Assembly (NCBI GenBank): GCA_947379755.1
Contig: CANCOC010000002.1
Coordinates: forward strand, 1-35,168
Origin: Alcaligenaceae bacterium
GTDB taxonomy: Bacteria; Pseudomonadota; Gammaproteobacteria; Burkholderiales; Burkholderiaceae_B
Direction: 5' to 3'
DNA length: 35,168 nt
Shown: positions 23,785 through 32,879 of the stretch, one piece after another
Layout: each line of letters opens with the position of its first letter
Numbering within the stretch: position 1 is the stretch's first letter
Notes under the pieces: generated by a model
Database searches by the model: none
Seen by the model: the letters and a program-made list of their open reading frames with translations, nothing else
What the model was told of the DNA's origin: nothing
Made by a program: the position numbers and the translations under genes

Positions 23785-23801
23785 GTTGTGCCATCAAACG
23801 T

Positions 23802-24470
23802 TTAGCCAAGGTGCTTTTTAAAGAACTCAAGCGTGCGTGAAAGCGCGAGCTTGGCGGATGGTGCATCGTAGGAACCGCGCTGATCGCAGTTAAAGCCATG
23901 TCCTGCTGGGTAATAGAAGACTTGAGCTTCAGGATAGGCGGCAGCTACAGCCTGTGCTTTTTCGAGAGGGATCGACTGATCGGTCTCACCGAACTGCAAC
24001 ATCACCGGACATTGCAGCTTGTCGGTGACAAAACTTGGAACGGCACCGCCATAGTACGGGACGGCACATGTAATAGTGGACAGGCGCTGAGCTGCAACCC
24101 AGGCAATCACGCCGCCCCAGCAGTAACCGACAATCCCGACCTTGCCAGCAGACTTTCCGAATTCGATGGCTGCCGTGACATCGAGCATGCAATTGCTCAT
24201 GTCCATTTTTTTCATGATTTCGACTCCCGCAGCAATATCCTCTGCCGAGTAGCCAGTCTCATATTTACGCTGTGCACGGTCAAAAAATGCAGGGGAAATT
24301 GCCAGGTAGCCTTCTGCTGCATAGCCATCGGTCACGCTACGGATATGGCTGTTCACACCAAAAATCTCGGGCGCCACGATGATCAAGCCTTTAGGCTGAC
24401 CTGCAGGCTCGGCAACATAGGCATCAAACTGATGTCCGTCTGCAGCTTTTAATTCAACGATCTTACCCAT
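23802..24470 (-). CDS. Dienelactone hydrolase-family protein
   Basis: This 222-residue alpha/beta hydrolase has the DLH catalytic triad: Cys117 in GYCWGG, Asp164 in GETDQ and His191 in GHGFN. The ATG at 24470 has GGGGA upstream and was chosen over an in-frame ATG at 24482. Canonical dienelactone hydrolase acts in chlorocatechol breakdown, but no catechol pathway gene is present. Many family members are general carboxylic-ester hydrolases, so the substrate is open. It appears to be a single-gene unit. Confidence 0.92.
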   Translation of the reverse strand: MGKIVELKAADGHQFDAYVAEPAGQPKGLIIVAPEIFGVNSHIRSVTDGYAAEGYLAISPAFFDRAQRKYETGYSAEDIAAGVEIMKKMDMSNCMLDVTAAIEFGKSAGKVGIVGYCWGGVIAWVAAQRLSTITCAVPYYGGAVPSFVTDKLQCPVMLQFGETDQSIPLEKAQAVAAAYPEAQVFYYPAGHGFNCDQRGSYDAPSAKLALSRTLEFFKKHLG

Positions 24471-24629
24471 TCGAATCCCCATTATTGGTTATTAAATCTA
24501 CATCCGATTATATGTAATTCAGGCGAACCCCATACGAATAGGGATAACACTAGCTTGCGCGACATCCAAACCGCTCCATACCCCCGTACACTCATTGAAA
24601 ATAAATTATTCAAAAAATCAGGAGCAAAC

Positions 24630-25598
24630 ATGACACGCTTTTCAATCTATCGACTTCTGGCCATTCTGATGCTGAGTCTCGCATCAAGCCTGGCGAGTGC
24701 CCAGAACTGGCCGACCAAACCGATCAAGATCGTGCTGCAGTTCCCTCCGGGCGGTTCAACAGATGTGGTTGCCCGTATTCTTGCGCAGTCACTCACCGCC
24801 TCTCTCGGACAGACCGTCATCATAGAAAACAAACCGGGGGCTGACGGTGCGATTGCTGCTGAATATGTATTGCGGTCTGAACCGGATGGATATACGTTTT
24901 TCCTTGCATCCAACACCCCTCTGATGCAGGTACCACTCCTGAAAAAAAACCCGCCTTATGATCCGATCAAAAGTTTCACACCCGTTGCGTTTGTGGGCCG
25001 CTACATCTACGTTCTGGTGAGCAGCCCAGCTTTGCCAATTCAGAACGCGGCAGAACTCCTTGACTACGCCAGAAAAAATCCAGGCAAACTCAACTATGGC
25101 AGCTTCAGCAGCGTCACACAGCTGATGTTTGCCTCACTCAGAGATGAGTCAAAGCTGGTCATGAATGAAATTCCCTATAAAGGTGAGGCGCCAACAATCA
25201 ACGATATCCTGGGTGGTCATGTCCAGCTGACCTTCGCGACGCCTACCAGCACCCTGTCGCAAATCAGTGAAGGTAAGCTGCGCGCACTCGCCGTATTGTT
25301 GCCCAACCGTTTTCCCTTTTTACCCGATGTGCCAACAGTGGCCGAAGCGGGCTTGCCAAATCTCAAACCAGTGACATTTGCTGCCTTGTTTGGTCCCGCA
25401 AAACTTCCCCCAGAAATTGCTAACAAAATGAGCGTAGCCCTCAATGAGGTGATGTTACGCCCCGATGTGCGCGAACGCGTTCAAAAGCAAGGTCTGTCAC
25501 TCGAGGGTTCCAACCCAGCCTGGCTCGAGCGTTTCATGAAAGAGCAATTGATCGTATGGGGAGCGGCTTTTGCTGCTGCAGGCATGCATCCGGAATAA
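24630..25598 (+). CDS. Bug/TctC-family periplasmic binding protein
   Basis: This 322-residue protein has a signal peptide ending near ASAQN (about 22-26), followed by a TctC-type domain with the FPPGGSTDVVARILAQSL segment, ENKPGADGAIAAEYV, and a late VPTVAEAGLPN block. AGGAG precedes the ATG at 24630; a 25-residue upstream extension has no ribosome site. No TctA/TctB genes are near. It stands alone, divergent from the dienelactone hydrolase gene and convergent with the thioesterase gene. Confidence 0.93.
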   Translation: MTRFSIYRLLAILMLSLASSLASAQNWPTKPIKIVLQFPPGGSTDVVARILAQSLTASLGQTVIIENKPGADGAIAAEYVLRSEPDGYTFFLASNTPLMQVPLLKKNPPYDPIKSFTPVAFVGRYIYVLVSSPALPIQNAAELLDYARKNPGKLNYGSFSSVTQLMFASLRDESKLVMNEIPYKGEAPTINDILGGHVQLTFATPTSTLSQISEGKLRALAVLLPNRFPFLPDVPTVAEAGLPNLKPVTFAALFGPAKLPPEIANKMSVALNEVMLRPDVRERVQKQGLSLEGSNPAWLERFMKEQLIVWGAAFAAAGMHPE

Positions 25599-25655
25599 AC
25601 TCAGGTGCAAAAAACCGGAATTCCCTGTCGACCACGCTTAGTGCGGGCGCACGGC

Positions 25656-26078
25656 TTACTTTTGAGTAGCGCGTGCCGCAAATATTGCTGATGCCTTGAG
25701 AACAAGCCTATCCTGCACCCGGAGCTCGCAGCTACCGAACCTGATACGGCCATTGACTTTGCTCAGAGTCGTGGTCGTTTCGACCCAATCTCCCAGATAC
25801 GCCGGGCTGATGAAATCCACAGACAGATGGATGGTCAGGACATCATTGCGCTGATCGTTGGCGTGGGCCACGTTCACACCGATCGCCTGATCTGCGACAG
25901 TTGACAGCATTCCGCCATGCACAACCCGCTCAATGTTCAGGTGCGTCTCATCCACCAGAAAACCGAGCAGGAATTGATTGCCAATTATTTTTGAATAAAT
26001 TGGACCAATACGCGTCGTGAAAGGCTCGGTCATAAAGATGGGGGCAAATCCTGCAGGAATACGTGTAACGTCAGACAT
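25656..26078 (-). CDS. PaaI-type hotdog-fold thioesterase
   Basis: This 140-residue single-hotdog-domain protein hydrolyses acyl-CoA thioesters. The family pattern is visible as HGGMLSTVADQAIG (about 54-67), with the asparagine and aspartate region used in catalysis, and a FISPAYLGDWV strand. The extended fold ends with a short tail. GAGGG precedes the ATG. The natural substrate cannot be predicted. It is divergent from the ribbon-helix-helix gene, with 89 bases between them. Confidence 0.88.
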   Translation of the reverse strand: MSDVTRIPAGFAPIFMTEPFTTRIGPIYSKIIGNQFLLGFLVDETHLNIERVVHGGMLSTVADQAIGVNVAHANDQRNDVLTIHLSVDFISPAYLGDWVETTTTLSKVNGRIRFGSCELRVQDRLVLKASAIFAARATQK

Positions 26079-26167
26079 ACGCCCTCAATCAGATAAGGTA
26101 TTATTAATATCCGGATGCAATTTTGTACTTTGACACGAATAGCTGTCATTTTAAATGAATAAAAATT

Positions 26168-26626
26168 ATGACGAATTCAAACAAACCTACACTCGATCTT
26201 TTTGGAGATCCGGATATAAATCCGCTGGAGCCATCGAGATTAAAGCTTAAAGATAAAAAAGAAAAAGTAAACCGCATCGCTTTGATCGATGAACATGAAC
26301 AAGCTCGCCCTCTTCCTGTCAAACGAACCGCAGCAATTAAACCGGATAAACAAATTCAGCAGGCTTATCTGCCGGGACTCTCCCGTCGCGGCCGCCCACG
26401 TTCAAAACATCCGATATCTGCAGTTGAACGCACCGCTGAACATCGGCGCAAAAGGCTTGCAGAAGGCTCAAAACGCGTCGAAATGATCCTGTCACCCGAG
26501 GTCTCACGTCAACTTGATGCCATGGCGGAACACTTCAAAGAACCCAGATCAGAAGTGATCGCCACTCTGGTCGTTAAAGCCTTTGCCAGAGTATTCAAAA
26601 CAAAACCGGTACCAGCAGACAAGTGA
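26168..26626 (+). CDS. YbfE-like ribbon-helix-helix DNA-binding protein
   Basis: This 152-residue basic protein begins with a TLDLFGDP motif (about 8-15), then a disordered charged linker, an AT-hook-like RRGRPRSK (about 74-81), and a predicted ribbon-helix-helix domain (about 97-145) starting KRVEMILSPEV and containing RSEVIATLVV. The order of TLDLF, RGRPR and KRVE-type strand matches the small E. coli YbfE protein and pseudomonad relatives annotated as LexA-regulated, but this one has a longer linker. No CTGT-N8-ACAG LexA site was seen upstream. It is likely co-transcribed with the DUF3820 gene ten bases downstream. Its targets are unknown. Confidence 0.72.
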   Translation: MTNSNKPTLDLFGDPDINPLEPSRLKLKDKKEKVNRIALIDEHEQARPLPVKRTAAIKPDKQIQQAYLPGLSRRGRPRSKHPISAVERTAEHRRKRLAEGSKRVEMILSPEVSRQLDAMAEHFKEPRSEVIATLVVKAFARVFKTKPVPADK

Positions 26627-26636
26627 CACATCAAGC

Positions 26637-26864
26637 ATGAAACCTGAAGATCTGGAAAAACTTGTGACCTGGCCAATGCCATTCGGCAAGCACAAAGGTT
26701 GTTTGCTGGTGGACTTGCCCGGTAACTATCTCAACTGGTTTGCACGCGTGGGGTTTCCTCCCGGCGAAATTGGCCAGCTGCTTGCACTCATGCAGGAAAT
26801 CGACCATAACGGACTCAAAGGTATTCTGACACCGTTACGCAAATCAACACCGCGATTCAAATAG
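26637..26864 (+). CDS. DUF3820-family small protein
   Basis: This 75-residue protein has the DUF3820 pattern, with MPFGKHKGCLL (about 14-24), a PGNYLNWFARVGFP stretch and a C-terminal LKGILTPLRK. The ATG at 26637 was chosen because it follows the upstream stop by ten bases; an earlier in-frame start lies inside the ribbon-helix-helix gene. The family is of unknown function, though Pfam describes it as a putative quorum-sensing-regulated factor. Its pairing with the YbfE-like gene suggests a shared role. Confidence 0.78.
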   Translation: MKPEDLEKLVTWPMPFGKHKGCLLVDLPGNYLNWFARVGFPPGEIGQLLALMQEIDHNGLKGILTPLRKSTPRFK

Positions 26865-26914
26865 CAAGAGTTCGCTATGATTCACACATCCATTTCAGCT
26901 TAAAGATTATAAAA

Positions 26915-28138
26915 ATGAAAACTGCGCTTGGTCATTTACGTGTATTAGACTTATCAAGAATTTTTGCAGGTCCCTGGGCAACCCAGAACCTGGCCGATAT
27001 GGGCGCCGAAGTTATCAAGATCGAACGCCCTAAAAAGGGCGACGATACGCGCGCCTGGGGGCCTCCATTTTTGAAGGATGCCCAAGGTCAGACAACCAAA
27101 GACTCCGCATACTTCATGGCGGTCAATCGCGCCAAGAAATCTGTCACGCTCGACATCTCGACTCAGGAAGGTCAGGATATCGTTCGGGAGCTCGCCAAGA
27201 CGTCCGATATCGTCGTAGAAAACTACAAAGTCGGTGATCTGGCCCGTTACGGCCTGGCCTGGGAAGATTTACAAAAAATTAATCCACGCCTGGTCTATTG
27301 CTCTATCACGGGTTTTGGCCAGTCGGGTCCGTTTGCAGAACTACCTGGTTACGACTATGTGTTTCAGGGGATGGGCGGGCTGATGAGTTTAAGTGGCCTG
27401 CCTGACGATCAGCCAGGTGGGGAGCCGATGCGCGCAGGCGTAGCCGTGAGCGATCTGATTACCGGTATGTATGCGACGAGTGCCATTCTTGCCGCCATTG
27501 AACATCGCCACATCAGCGGCAAGGGGCAATACATCGACCTCGCCTTGCTAGACTGCACGGTTGCGCTGACATCCTACATGGCAATGAACTACTTCCTTTC
27601 AGGCGTTGTACCAAAACGGCTGGGCAACGCTCACTCCAACATGGTGCCCTATCAAGTCTTTAAATGCGCTGATGGCAACATGATTGTGGCGGTTGGTAAC
27701 GACAGTCAATTCATTGCACTATGCAAAGTGATTGGCGCACCGGAACTGGGGACCGATCCACGCTTTGAGTCGCCCGGTCAGCGTGTCATCAATCGAGATA
27801 TTCTTGTTCCAATGATTGCAGCCATATTACTGACAAAAAATATGGAAGACTGGGTCACGCTGATGGATGCGGCCAATATCCCATGCGGTCCGATCAATGA
27901 CATGAAACAAGTGTTTGAAAACGAACAAGTCATTCACAGAAAACTGAAACGCTCTCTGGCCCACGGTGCTGGCGTTCAGGCCCCGGCGGTCGCAAGTCCA
28001 ATGAATTTTTCAGATACGCCGATTCAGCACACGCGTTCAGCACCCATGCTCGGGGAACACAATACAGAAGTACTGGAAAATATCCTCGGGATGGACAAGC
28101 TGAAAATCGAAGCACTCAGAGAAAAAGGCATTATTTAA
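26915..28138 (+). CDS. Class III (CaiB/BaiF family) CoA transferase
   Basis: This 407-residue enzyme moves CoA between carboxylic acids. The N-terminal LDLSRIFAGPWATQ block and GAEVIKIERP (30-39) are family marks. The likely nucleophile is Asp180 in GVAVSDLITG, and the FGQSGP and GYDYVFQGMGG loops near 134-155 shape the site. A late PCGPINDMKQVFE segment is also typical. Relatives include formyl-CoA, succinyl-CoA and carnitine CoA transferases, so the acid is unknown. It stands 51 bases after the DUF3820 gene, with no clear terminator between, and may be its own unit. Confidence 0.94.
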   Translation: MKTALGHLRVLDLSRIFAGPWATQNLADMGAEVIKIERPKKGDDTRAWGPPFLKDAQGQTTKDSAYFMAVNRAKKSVTLDISTQEGQDIVRELAKTSDIVVENYKVGDLARYGLAWEDLQKINPRLVYCSITGFGQSGPFAELPGYDYVFQGMGGLMSLSGLPDDQPGGEPMRAGVAVSDLITGMYATSAILAAIEHRHISGKGQYIDLALLDCTVALTSYMAMNYFLSGVVPKRLGNAHSNMVPYQVFKCADGNMIVAVGNDSQFIALCKVIGAPELGTDPRFESPGQRVINRDILVPMIAAILLTKNMEDWVTLMDAANIPCGPINDMKQVFENEQVIHRKLKRSLAHGAGVQAPAVASPMNFSDTPIQHTRSAPMLGEHNTEVLENILGMDKLKIEALREKGII

Positions 28139-28148
28139 TGCCGCTATG

Positions 28149-28481
28149 TCACTTGATCAGTGGGTTTTTTGTCAAAGGAATAAATTGACCTCCGATTCCC
28201 ACCACTTTTACAGCGGGGGGAAGCTCAGGCCTAAACACTCGCAAACCTGTCATATCCAGTGTGTAGACTGAGAAAAAGTAATAATTCGCCCGCTGAGTCA
28301 GATCAGAGGTAATTTTTGACACGAAACCAGTAACCATCTGATTGGCAAAGCGATCTCCGAACAAGTTTTTGCCTGCGATATTGTTGCTGATTTGTGAGCT
28401 GATAAAACCCTCAAACTCTGGATCTGTCGGGTTTGTCATTAGCAGCAGTGCACCTATCAGCAGAGCGAAGATCTTACTCAT
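28149..28481 (-). CDS. Small secreted or membrane-anchored DUF4359-like protein
   Basis: This 110-residue protein starts with a hydrophobic segment (about 3-15) that could be a signal peptide or anchor, directly followed by TNPTDPEFEGF, a start typical of DUF4359-like proteins. The rest contains a YYFFSVYTLDM segment and a C-terminal VVGIGGQFIPL strand. Function unknown. The ATG at 28481 was chosen to place the hydrophobic segment at the N-terminus; an ATG at 28493 is also possible. It ends ten bases from the convergent CoA transferase stop. Confidence 0.6.
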   Translation of the reverse strand: MSKIFALLIGALLLMTNPTDPEFEGFISSQISNNIAGKNLFGDRFANQMVTGFVSKITSDLTQRANYYFFSVYTLDMTGLRVFRPELPPAVKVVGIGGQFIPLTKNPLIK

Positions 28482-28551
28482 CAAAATAACCAAATTAAGT
28501 TTAAGTCGAATTTATAATTGATTTTGCACATAAAGTGAAACGCCAGCCAAC

Positions 28552-29472
28552 ATGCAAGCAAAACACAATCCTCTCCAAAACGACAACGACCACCTTCCAA
28601 CAAAAAAGCTCCGACTGGGTCTGGCAGCTAATCGACTGCATCATGAGTCATCCAACGCAGCCTGTTTTGACTGGTTACGTACCAGTGCAGCCGGGATCGA
28701 AAGCCTCAATATTGAATTGCATGCAGTCGGGCGGACTTACGATGCGATACAACGTGAAGGATTATTGATTCATTATCCTGGTCTGATTCGATACCCGTAT
28801 GGTCGAGAAGGCGGACTCATGAAACTGGTCGCGCGCGTGACTGAGGCCTCTGATGAGGTCAATGCGCTGGATGGAGCGATTTACCTGATTGACCCGGTTG
28901 ATCCTTCGTCGATTTTCCCAGAAGCTCTGGCGCTCAAGCGTCAATGCATCACCCACGGCAAGCCCTTTATTTCAACGATGGCCGGTGCTATCGAGTGGAT
29001 TGAAGTCGAGCGTCTGCATGCAGGGCTCAAGGCAAACCACGCCATTGATCATCAGTTTCATTTTGCTGAACAGTGCGTCGCCATGATTGCCCACGATGCA
29101 CTCAAAGAAAAGATGCTGGCTTTTGCCGACCAGCATTTTGATTTACTTTCTACTTTTAAAAGACGCGTGGCGACCGGCACCACCGGACAACGTTTAAACG
29201 AACTGGCAATTGCGCGAGGCTGGTCACAGGACAGACCCTGGGTCGATCGCTACCTGAGTGGCCCGATGGGTGGGGATGCACAAATTGCAGACCTGGTTCT
29301 GGATAGACGCTGTCAGCGCGTGATCTTTTTTGAAGACCCACATGTCGCGCGCCAGCATGAAGCGGATATCCAGCTGCTTGAGCGGGCCGTTCGGGTCGTC
29401 ACTCGCGAGGCGACGTGTGCGACTTCACCTGCCGTCGCGGATCGCTGGGCACAAGCCTTGTCAATGCGTTGA
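28552..29472 (+). CDS. Methylglyoxal-synthase-fold protein with a second, degenerate N-terminal copy
   Basis: The C-terminal half (about 175-300) of this 306-residue protein matches methylglyoxal synthase, which turns dihydroxyacetone phosphate into methylglyoxal. It has AHDALK (180-185, with His181 and Asp182), the phosphate loop ATGTTG (207-212), SGPMGGD (236-242) with the catalytic-base Asp242, and DPHVARQHEAD with His269 and Asp272. The N-terminal half (about 20-150) follows the same order in weakened form: LAANRL, AVGRTYDAI, PYGREGG and LIDPVDPSS. There the base position reads Glu86 and the early His-Asp pair is lost. The usual enzyme has about 150 residues, so this is a tandem form. The start lacks a clear ribosome site. 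Confidence 0.75.
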   Translation: MQAKHNPLQNDNDHLPTKKLRLGLAANRLHHESSNAACFDWLRTSAAGIESLNIELHAVGRTYDAIQREGLLIHYPGLIRYPYGREGGLMKLVARVTEASDEVNALDGAIYLIDPVDPSSIFPEALALKRQCITHGKPFISTMAGAIEWIEVERLHAGLKANHAIDHQFHFAEQCVAMIAHDALKEKMLAFADQHFDLLSTFKRRVATGTTGQRLNELAIARGWSQDRPWVDRYLSGPMGGDAQIADLVLDRRCQRVIFFEDPHVARQHEADIQLLERAVRVVTREATCATSPAVADRWAQALSMR

Positions 29473-29567
29473 ACAGGTGCAGCTCTGAATAAAAGTCAGT
29501 GGTTGTCAAAATGAGTCTCTATGTCCTTGTATGATGTCTGAACAAAAAATGACACACAAACGAAGAC

Positions 29568-30836
29568 ATGAAAATTTTCTACGGCTGGAAAATGGTAATG
29601 GCTGCAGCCGGCCTGCAGTTCATTCAATCGCTCATGCTGTATCAAGCCTTTGGTGCATATGCTGCGGCGCTGATAGAGGAAAAGAACTGGAGTAAAACTT
29701 CGGTTTCGGGTGCATCATCCCTGATGTCAATGGAAGCAGTTGGCATTGGCGCGATTCTTGGCTGGTTTATCGACAAGTATGGTTCGAGGCAGGTCATCCA
29801 GATTGGTTCAATCCTGTTCGGAATCGGTCTGATCCTGCTTAGTCAGATTGATACGCTCAGTGGGCTCTATAGCGCCATGGTGGTGCTTGCGATTGGTTCT
29901 TCCATGGCAGGCTATTTTCCGTTGAATGTCGGGATCATCCAGTGGTTTGAAAAAAAACGTGCGCGCGCCTTATCCTATGTCACGCTCGGTATTGCGCTTG
30001 GAGGCATTTGTATTCCAGCGATGGCCTGGTCGATCCAAAACTTTGGCTGGAGAAGCACCGCACTCTGGAGCGGTGTCGTTGCCATGATCATAGGATTCCC
30101 ACTGGCAAGCGTATTTCGCAGACGTCCTGAGGATTTCGGTGAAGTCGTAGATGGCACACCCAAAGTTGCGCCTGGTCAGGACCCCGGCACAGAGACCGCC
30201 CCTGCACAAGCAGTCGCCAGTTTTACAGTACGTGAAGCGCTCAGGACACGATCATTCTGGCTACTCTCCTGCGGTCACTCAAGCGCCCTCATCATTGTGA
30301 CGGCAGTCAATACACACGCCATTAACCATATGCGCACCTCGCTCGGATACACCCTTGCCCAGGCAGCCATTTTTATTACACTGATGACAGCATTTCAGGT
30401 CATCGGTGTGCTGATGGGCGGCTATCTGGGTGACAAGTTTGAAAAACGAAAGGTTGCAGCAATCTGCATGCTGATGCACGCAGCCGGCCTACTGTCGTTG
30501 ACCTACGCAACTGACGTCGCAGCCCTAGTTGTGTTTTCCGTTTTGCATGGGCTTGCCTGGGGGATCCGTGGACCCTTCATGCAAGCCATCCGAGCGGACT
30601 ATTTTGGGCGTGCTTATATTGGAATGATTCTGGGCATTTCCGGCATGCTTGCAGCGGTTGGGCAAATTACAGGGCCTCTGCTCGCAGGCGTGCTTGGAGA
30701 TGCGACCGGTAATTATCGACTGGGCTTTACTGTACTGGCATGCATTGCCGTCGGTGGCTCGAGCTTATTCTGGTTTGCCAGAAAACCGCCACTTCCGGCC
30801 AGACTGTATCGACCAGGCATGAGCACCATCAATTAA
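29568..30836 (+). CDS. MFS transporter, oxalate/formate antiporter-like (OFA) family
   Basis: This 422-residue inner-membrane carrier has twelve predicted membrane segments in two halves, with a hydrophilic central loop at about 195-220. Family marks include DKYGSRQV (about 69-76) after the second helix, and the KKRARALSYVTLGIALGG stretch (about 127-144) before the fifth. These resemble the OFA and monocarboxylate group, which exchange or import small organic acids. The ligand is unknown. It lies 95 bases after the methylglyoxal-synthase-like gene in the same direction and ends close to the convergent hutF. Confidence 0.9.
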   Translation: MKIFYGWKMVMAAAGLQFIQSLMLYQAFGAYAAALIEEKNWSKTSVSGASSLMSMEAVGIGAILGWFIDKYGSRQVIQIGSILFGIGLILLSQIDTLSGLYSAMVVLAIGSSMAGYFPLNVGIIQWFEKKRARALSYVTLGIALGGICIPAMAWSIQNFGWRSTALWSGVVAMIIGFPLASVFRRRPEDFGEVVDGTPKVAPGQDPGTETAPAQAVASFTVREALRTRSFWLLSCGHSSALIIVTAVNTHAINHMRTSLGYTLAQAAIFITLMTAFQVIGVLMGGYLGDKFEKRKVAAICMLMHAAGLLSLTYATDVAALVVFSVLHGLAWGIRGPFMQAIRADYFGRAYIGMILGISGMLAAVGQITGPLLAGVLGDATGNYRLGFTVLACIAVGGSSLFWFARKPPLPARLYRPGMSTIN

Positions 30837-30849
30837 TTTTCTTTTAAGT

Positions 30850-32277
30850 TCAATTTTCTAACAGTGCAGCACGTGCGAGGACGAATTTCTTAAAAGCGCG
30901 TGCCCGACCGGGATGCTCACCCTGCCGGACGTGTTCACAGCCTGCCACCCAGACACGATGCACCGCACTGCTGCGATGACTGGCAAACACGTGCGCAGCC
31001 AGCATACGCGGCGCATCCAGCCCGCTCAGTGCAGGATGATTCTCATCAAGCATCACCAGATCAGCGGATCGACCAGCCTCAAGTCCTGTGTGATGTGCAC
31101 TCGCCTGCCCACCGCCAGCAATGGCAGCGAGCATCATGGCCGTGGCGACTTGAGGATGTTGTTCAGTAGCCAGTACGTTGCGGCGCCCCAGCACCAGACG
31201 CTGACCATATTCAAGCAGCATCAATTCTTCAGCCGCATTGACACACGCATGACTGTCCGAACCAATCCCCCAGCGACCGGACTCATGACTGAAAGCGGCT
31301 AATGGAAATACCCCATCACCAAGATTGGCCTCAGTCGTCGGGCACAAGCCTGCAACAGCGCCACTAGTGGCCAGGGCTATTCGCTCATGCGATGAAATAT
31401 GCGTGGCATGTACCAGGCACCAGCGCGCATCGACTTGAGCATGCCCAAGCAACCATTGCACTGGTCGTTGACCACTCCAGGCCAGACAGTCCTGAACTTC
31501 CTGCACTTGCTCGGCAATGTGAATATGGACTGGCGCGACAGAATCCATCGCATGCAAGCCTGCGACCGACTCGGCCAGGCTGTCTGGTGTCACTGCGCGT
31601 AAAGAGTGAGGTGCCAGACCAACTCTGAAATGAGCATGACTTGACTCCGCTGGAGCAGCGCCTGCACCTTCTGTGCGCAGCCGCTCGATCAGCCTGAGGA
31701 TATTTTCGGTTGATCGAATGAACCGGCGCTGACCCCCACCTGCTGGGTGACCACCAAAACCACTCGTCTGATACAACACAGGCAAAAGTGTCAGGCTAAT
31801 CCCTGCACGAGCAGCCGCGCGAACCAGTCTCAGTGCAAGCTCAGCGTCGTCTGCGTAGGGATGACCATCTTCGTCGTGATGCAAATAGTGAAACTCACAA
31901 ACAGAGGTATAGCCAGCCTGTAGCATTTCGATATAAAGGTAGGTCGCGATATCTTCCAGCTGCTCAGGTGTGATGCGTCCGGCAAATCGGTACATCAACT
32001 CACGCCAGCTCCAGAAGCTATCCTCCTGGGTACTTCTAAACTCCGTCAGTCCGGCAAATGCGCGTTGAAAAGCGTGCGAATGCAAATTTGGCATGCCAGG
32101 CATGACCGGGCCCTGAGCCTCACTTACCCCGGAAGGTTTTTTTACCCCAGGGGTGACGCTCGTCAGAAGTCCCGAACAATCCCATTCAAGTAAAACGTTT
32201 TTGGCCCACCCTTCAGGCAGTAACGCATCGGATGCAAACAGGGCGCGCGACTCAGAGCGGACAAATGAGGTGGTCAT
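30850..32277 (-). CDS. hutF: Formimidoylglutamate deiminase
   Basis: This amidohydrolase-fold enzyme of 475 residues deiminates N-formimino-L-glutamate to N-formyl-L-glutamate in the five-step histidine degradation route. Metal-binding His66 and His68 stand in PNLHSHAFQRAFAGLTEF, followed later by CEFHYLHHDEDG, a histidine in HIHIAEQ, and the aspartate in GSDSHACVNAAEE. The ATGA overlap with hutD shows translational coupling. The partner genes hutH, hutU, hutI and hutG are not in this window, so they must be elsewhere or the enzyme serves another purpose. Confidence 0.94.
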   Translation of the reverse strand: MTTSFVRSESRALFASDALLPEGWAKNVLLEWDCSGLLTSVTPGVKKPSGVSEAQGPVMPGMPNLHSHAFQRAFAGLTEFRSTQEDSFWSWRELMYRFAGRITPEQLEDIATYLYIEMLQAGYTSVCEFHYLHHDEDGHPYADDAELALRLVRAAARAGISLTLLPVLYQTSGFGGHPAGGGQRRFIRSTENILRLIERLRTEGAGAAPAESSHAHFRVGLAPHSLRAVTPDSLAESVAGLHAMDSVAPVHIHIAEQVQEVQDCLAWSGQRPVQWLLGHAQVDARWCLVHATHISSHERIALATSGAVAGLCPTTEANLGDGVFPLAAFSHESGRWGIGSDSHACVNAAEELMLLEYGQRLVLGRRNVLATEQHPQVATAMMLAAIAGGGQASAHHTGLEAGRSADLVMLDENHPALSGLDAPRMLAAHVFASHRSSAVHRVWVAGCEHVRQGEHPGRARAFKKFVLARAALLEN

Positions 32278-32861
32278 GCAGCACTCCAGCTGACCGAGAT
32301 GAGCGCTGGTTCAACAGCAGGCGATACGCTCACGGGGCAGAACTGCAACGTTTCACAACAACGATCCCACCAGAGGCCATCTTGTGACTCAATCAGTTCG
32401 GCGTTCGCATCGCCTGCCTGCCCCTGAAGACGCCACTGACCACTGGCAATATAAATCAACCCTCTCTCAACAGGACTGACCTGGAAAGCCTTGCGATGAA
32501 TCGTCACCGTGGCCCGACCTGCGCTACGCCGTGCCATCACATTAAAATCATACGATGCGCCACCAAGCTGTCTGGAATCAATATGCAGGTCACCCGAAAA
32601 GGCGAACATCTGCAACGGCTGATCCAGTTGCTGATCAACACTCCCGTCTGAGGATTTCAGATGTAATCCCAGGCCTTCTAGCAGAACAATCGTACGATCT
32701 ACGCCTTCGAATACTGAAAACGGCCCGTCAGTATCGACACGAGCAATACTCACGCGCCATTTAAACGGATCACCCACAGAAACGATTTCACGCGTAATGC
32801 CTCCACCATTCTTCCATGGTGTTGGAATCAGCTTGTCGAAGTAAAAACGTTTCAGTGTCAT
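32274..32861 (-). CDS. hutD: HutD family protein
   Basis: This 195-residue cupin-like protein starts with the HutD pattern, PTPWKNGGGITREIV (about 13-27), followed by WRVSIARVDTDGPFS (about 35-49). HutD is found with histidine-use genes and has been proposed to modulate hut expression by binding pathway intermediates; it is not an enzyme of the route. It lies 18 bases after the Bug gene and overlaps hutF by four bases, so all three are probably on one message. Confidence 0.93.
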   Translation of the reverse strand: MTLKRFYFDKLIPTPWKNGGGITREIVSVGDPFKWRVSIARVDTDGPFSVFEGVDRTIVLLEGLGLHLKSSDGSVDQQLDQPLQMFAFSGDLHIDSRQLGGASYDFNVMARRSAGRATVTIHRKAFQVSPVERGLIYIASGQWRLQGQAGDANAELIESQDGLWWDRCCETLQFCPVSVSPAVEPALISVSWSAA

Positions 32862-32879
32862 GATCCTGATGTCATCATT

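Noticed and set aside
23898-24452. Plus-strand open frame of 184 codons opposite the dienelactone hydrolase gene
   Set aside because: The hydrolase on the minus strand has its full catalytic triad and a ribosome site; the antisense product has no recognisable motif.
26079-26167. Possible LexA operator ahead of the YbfE-like gene
   Set aside because: A CTGT occurs, but no ACAG stands eight bases after it.
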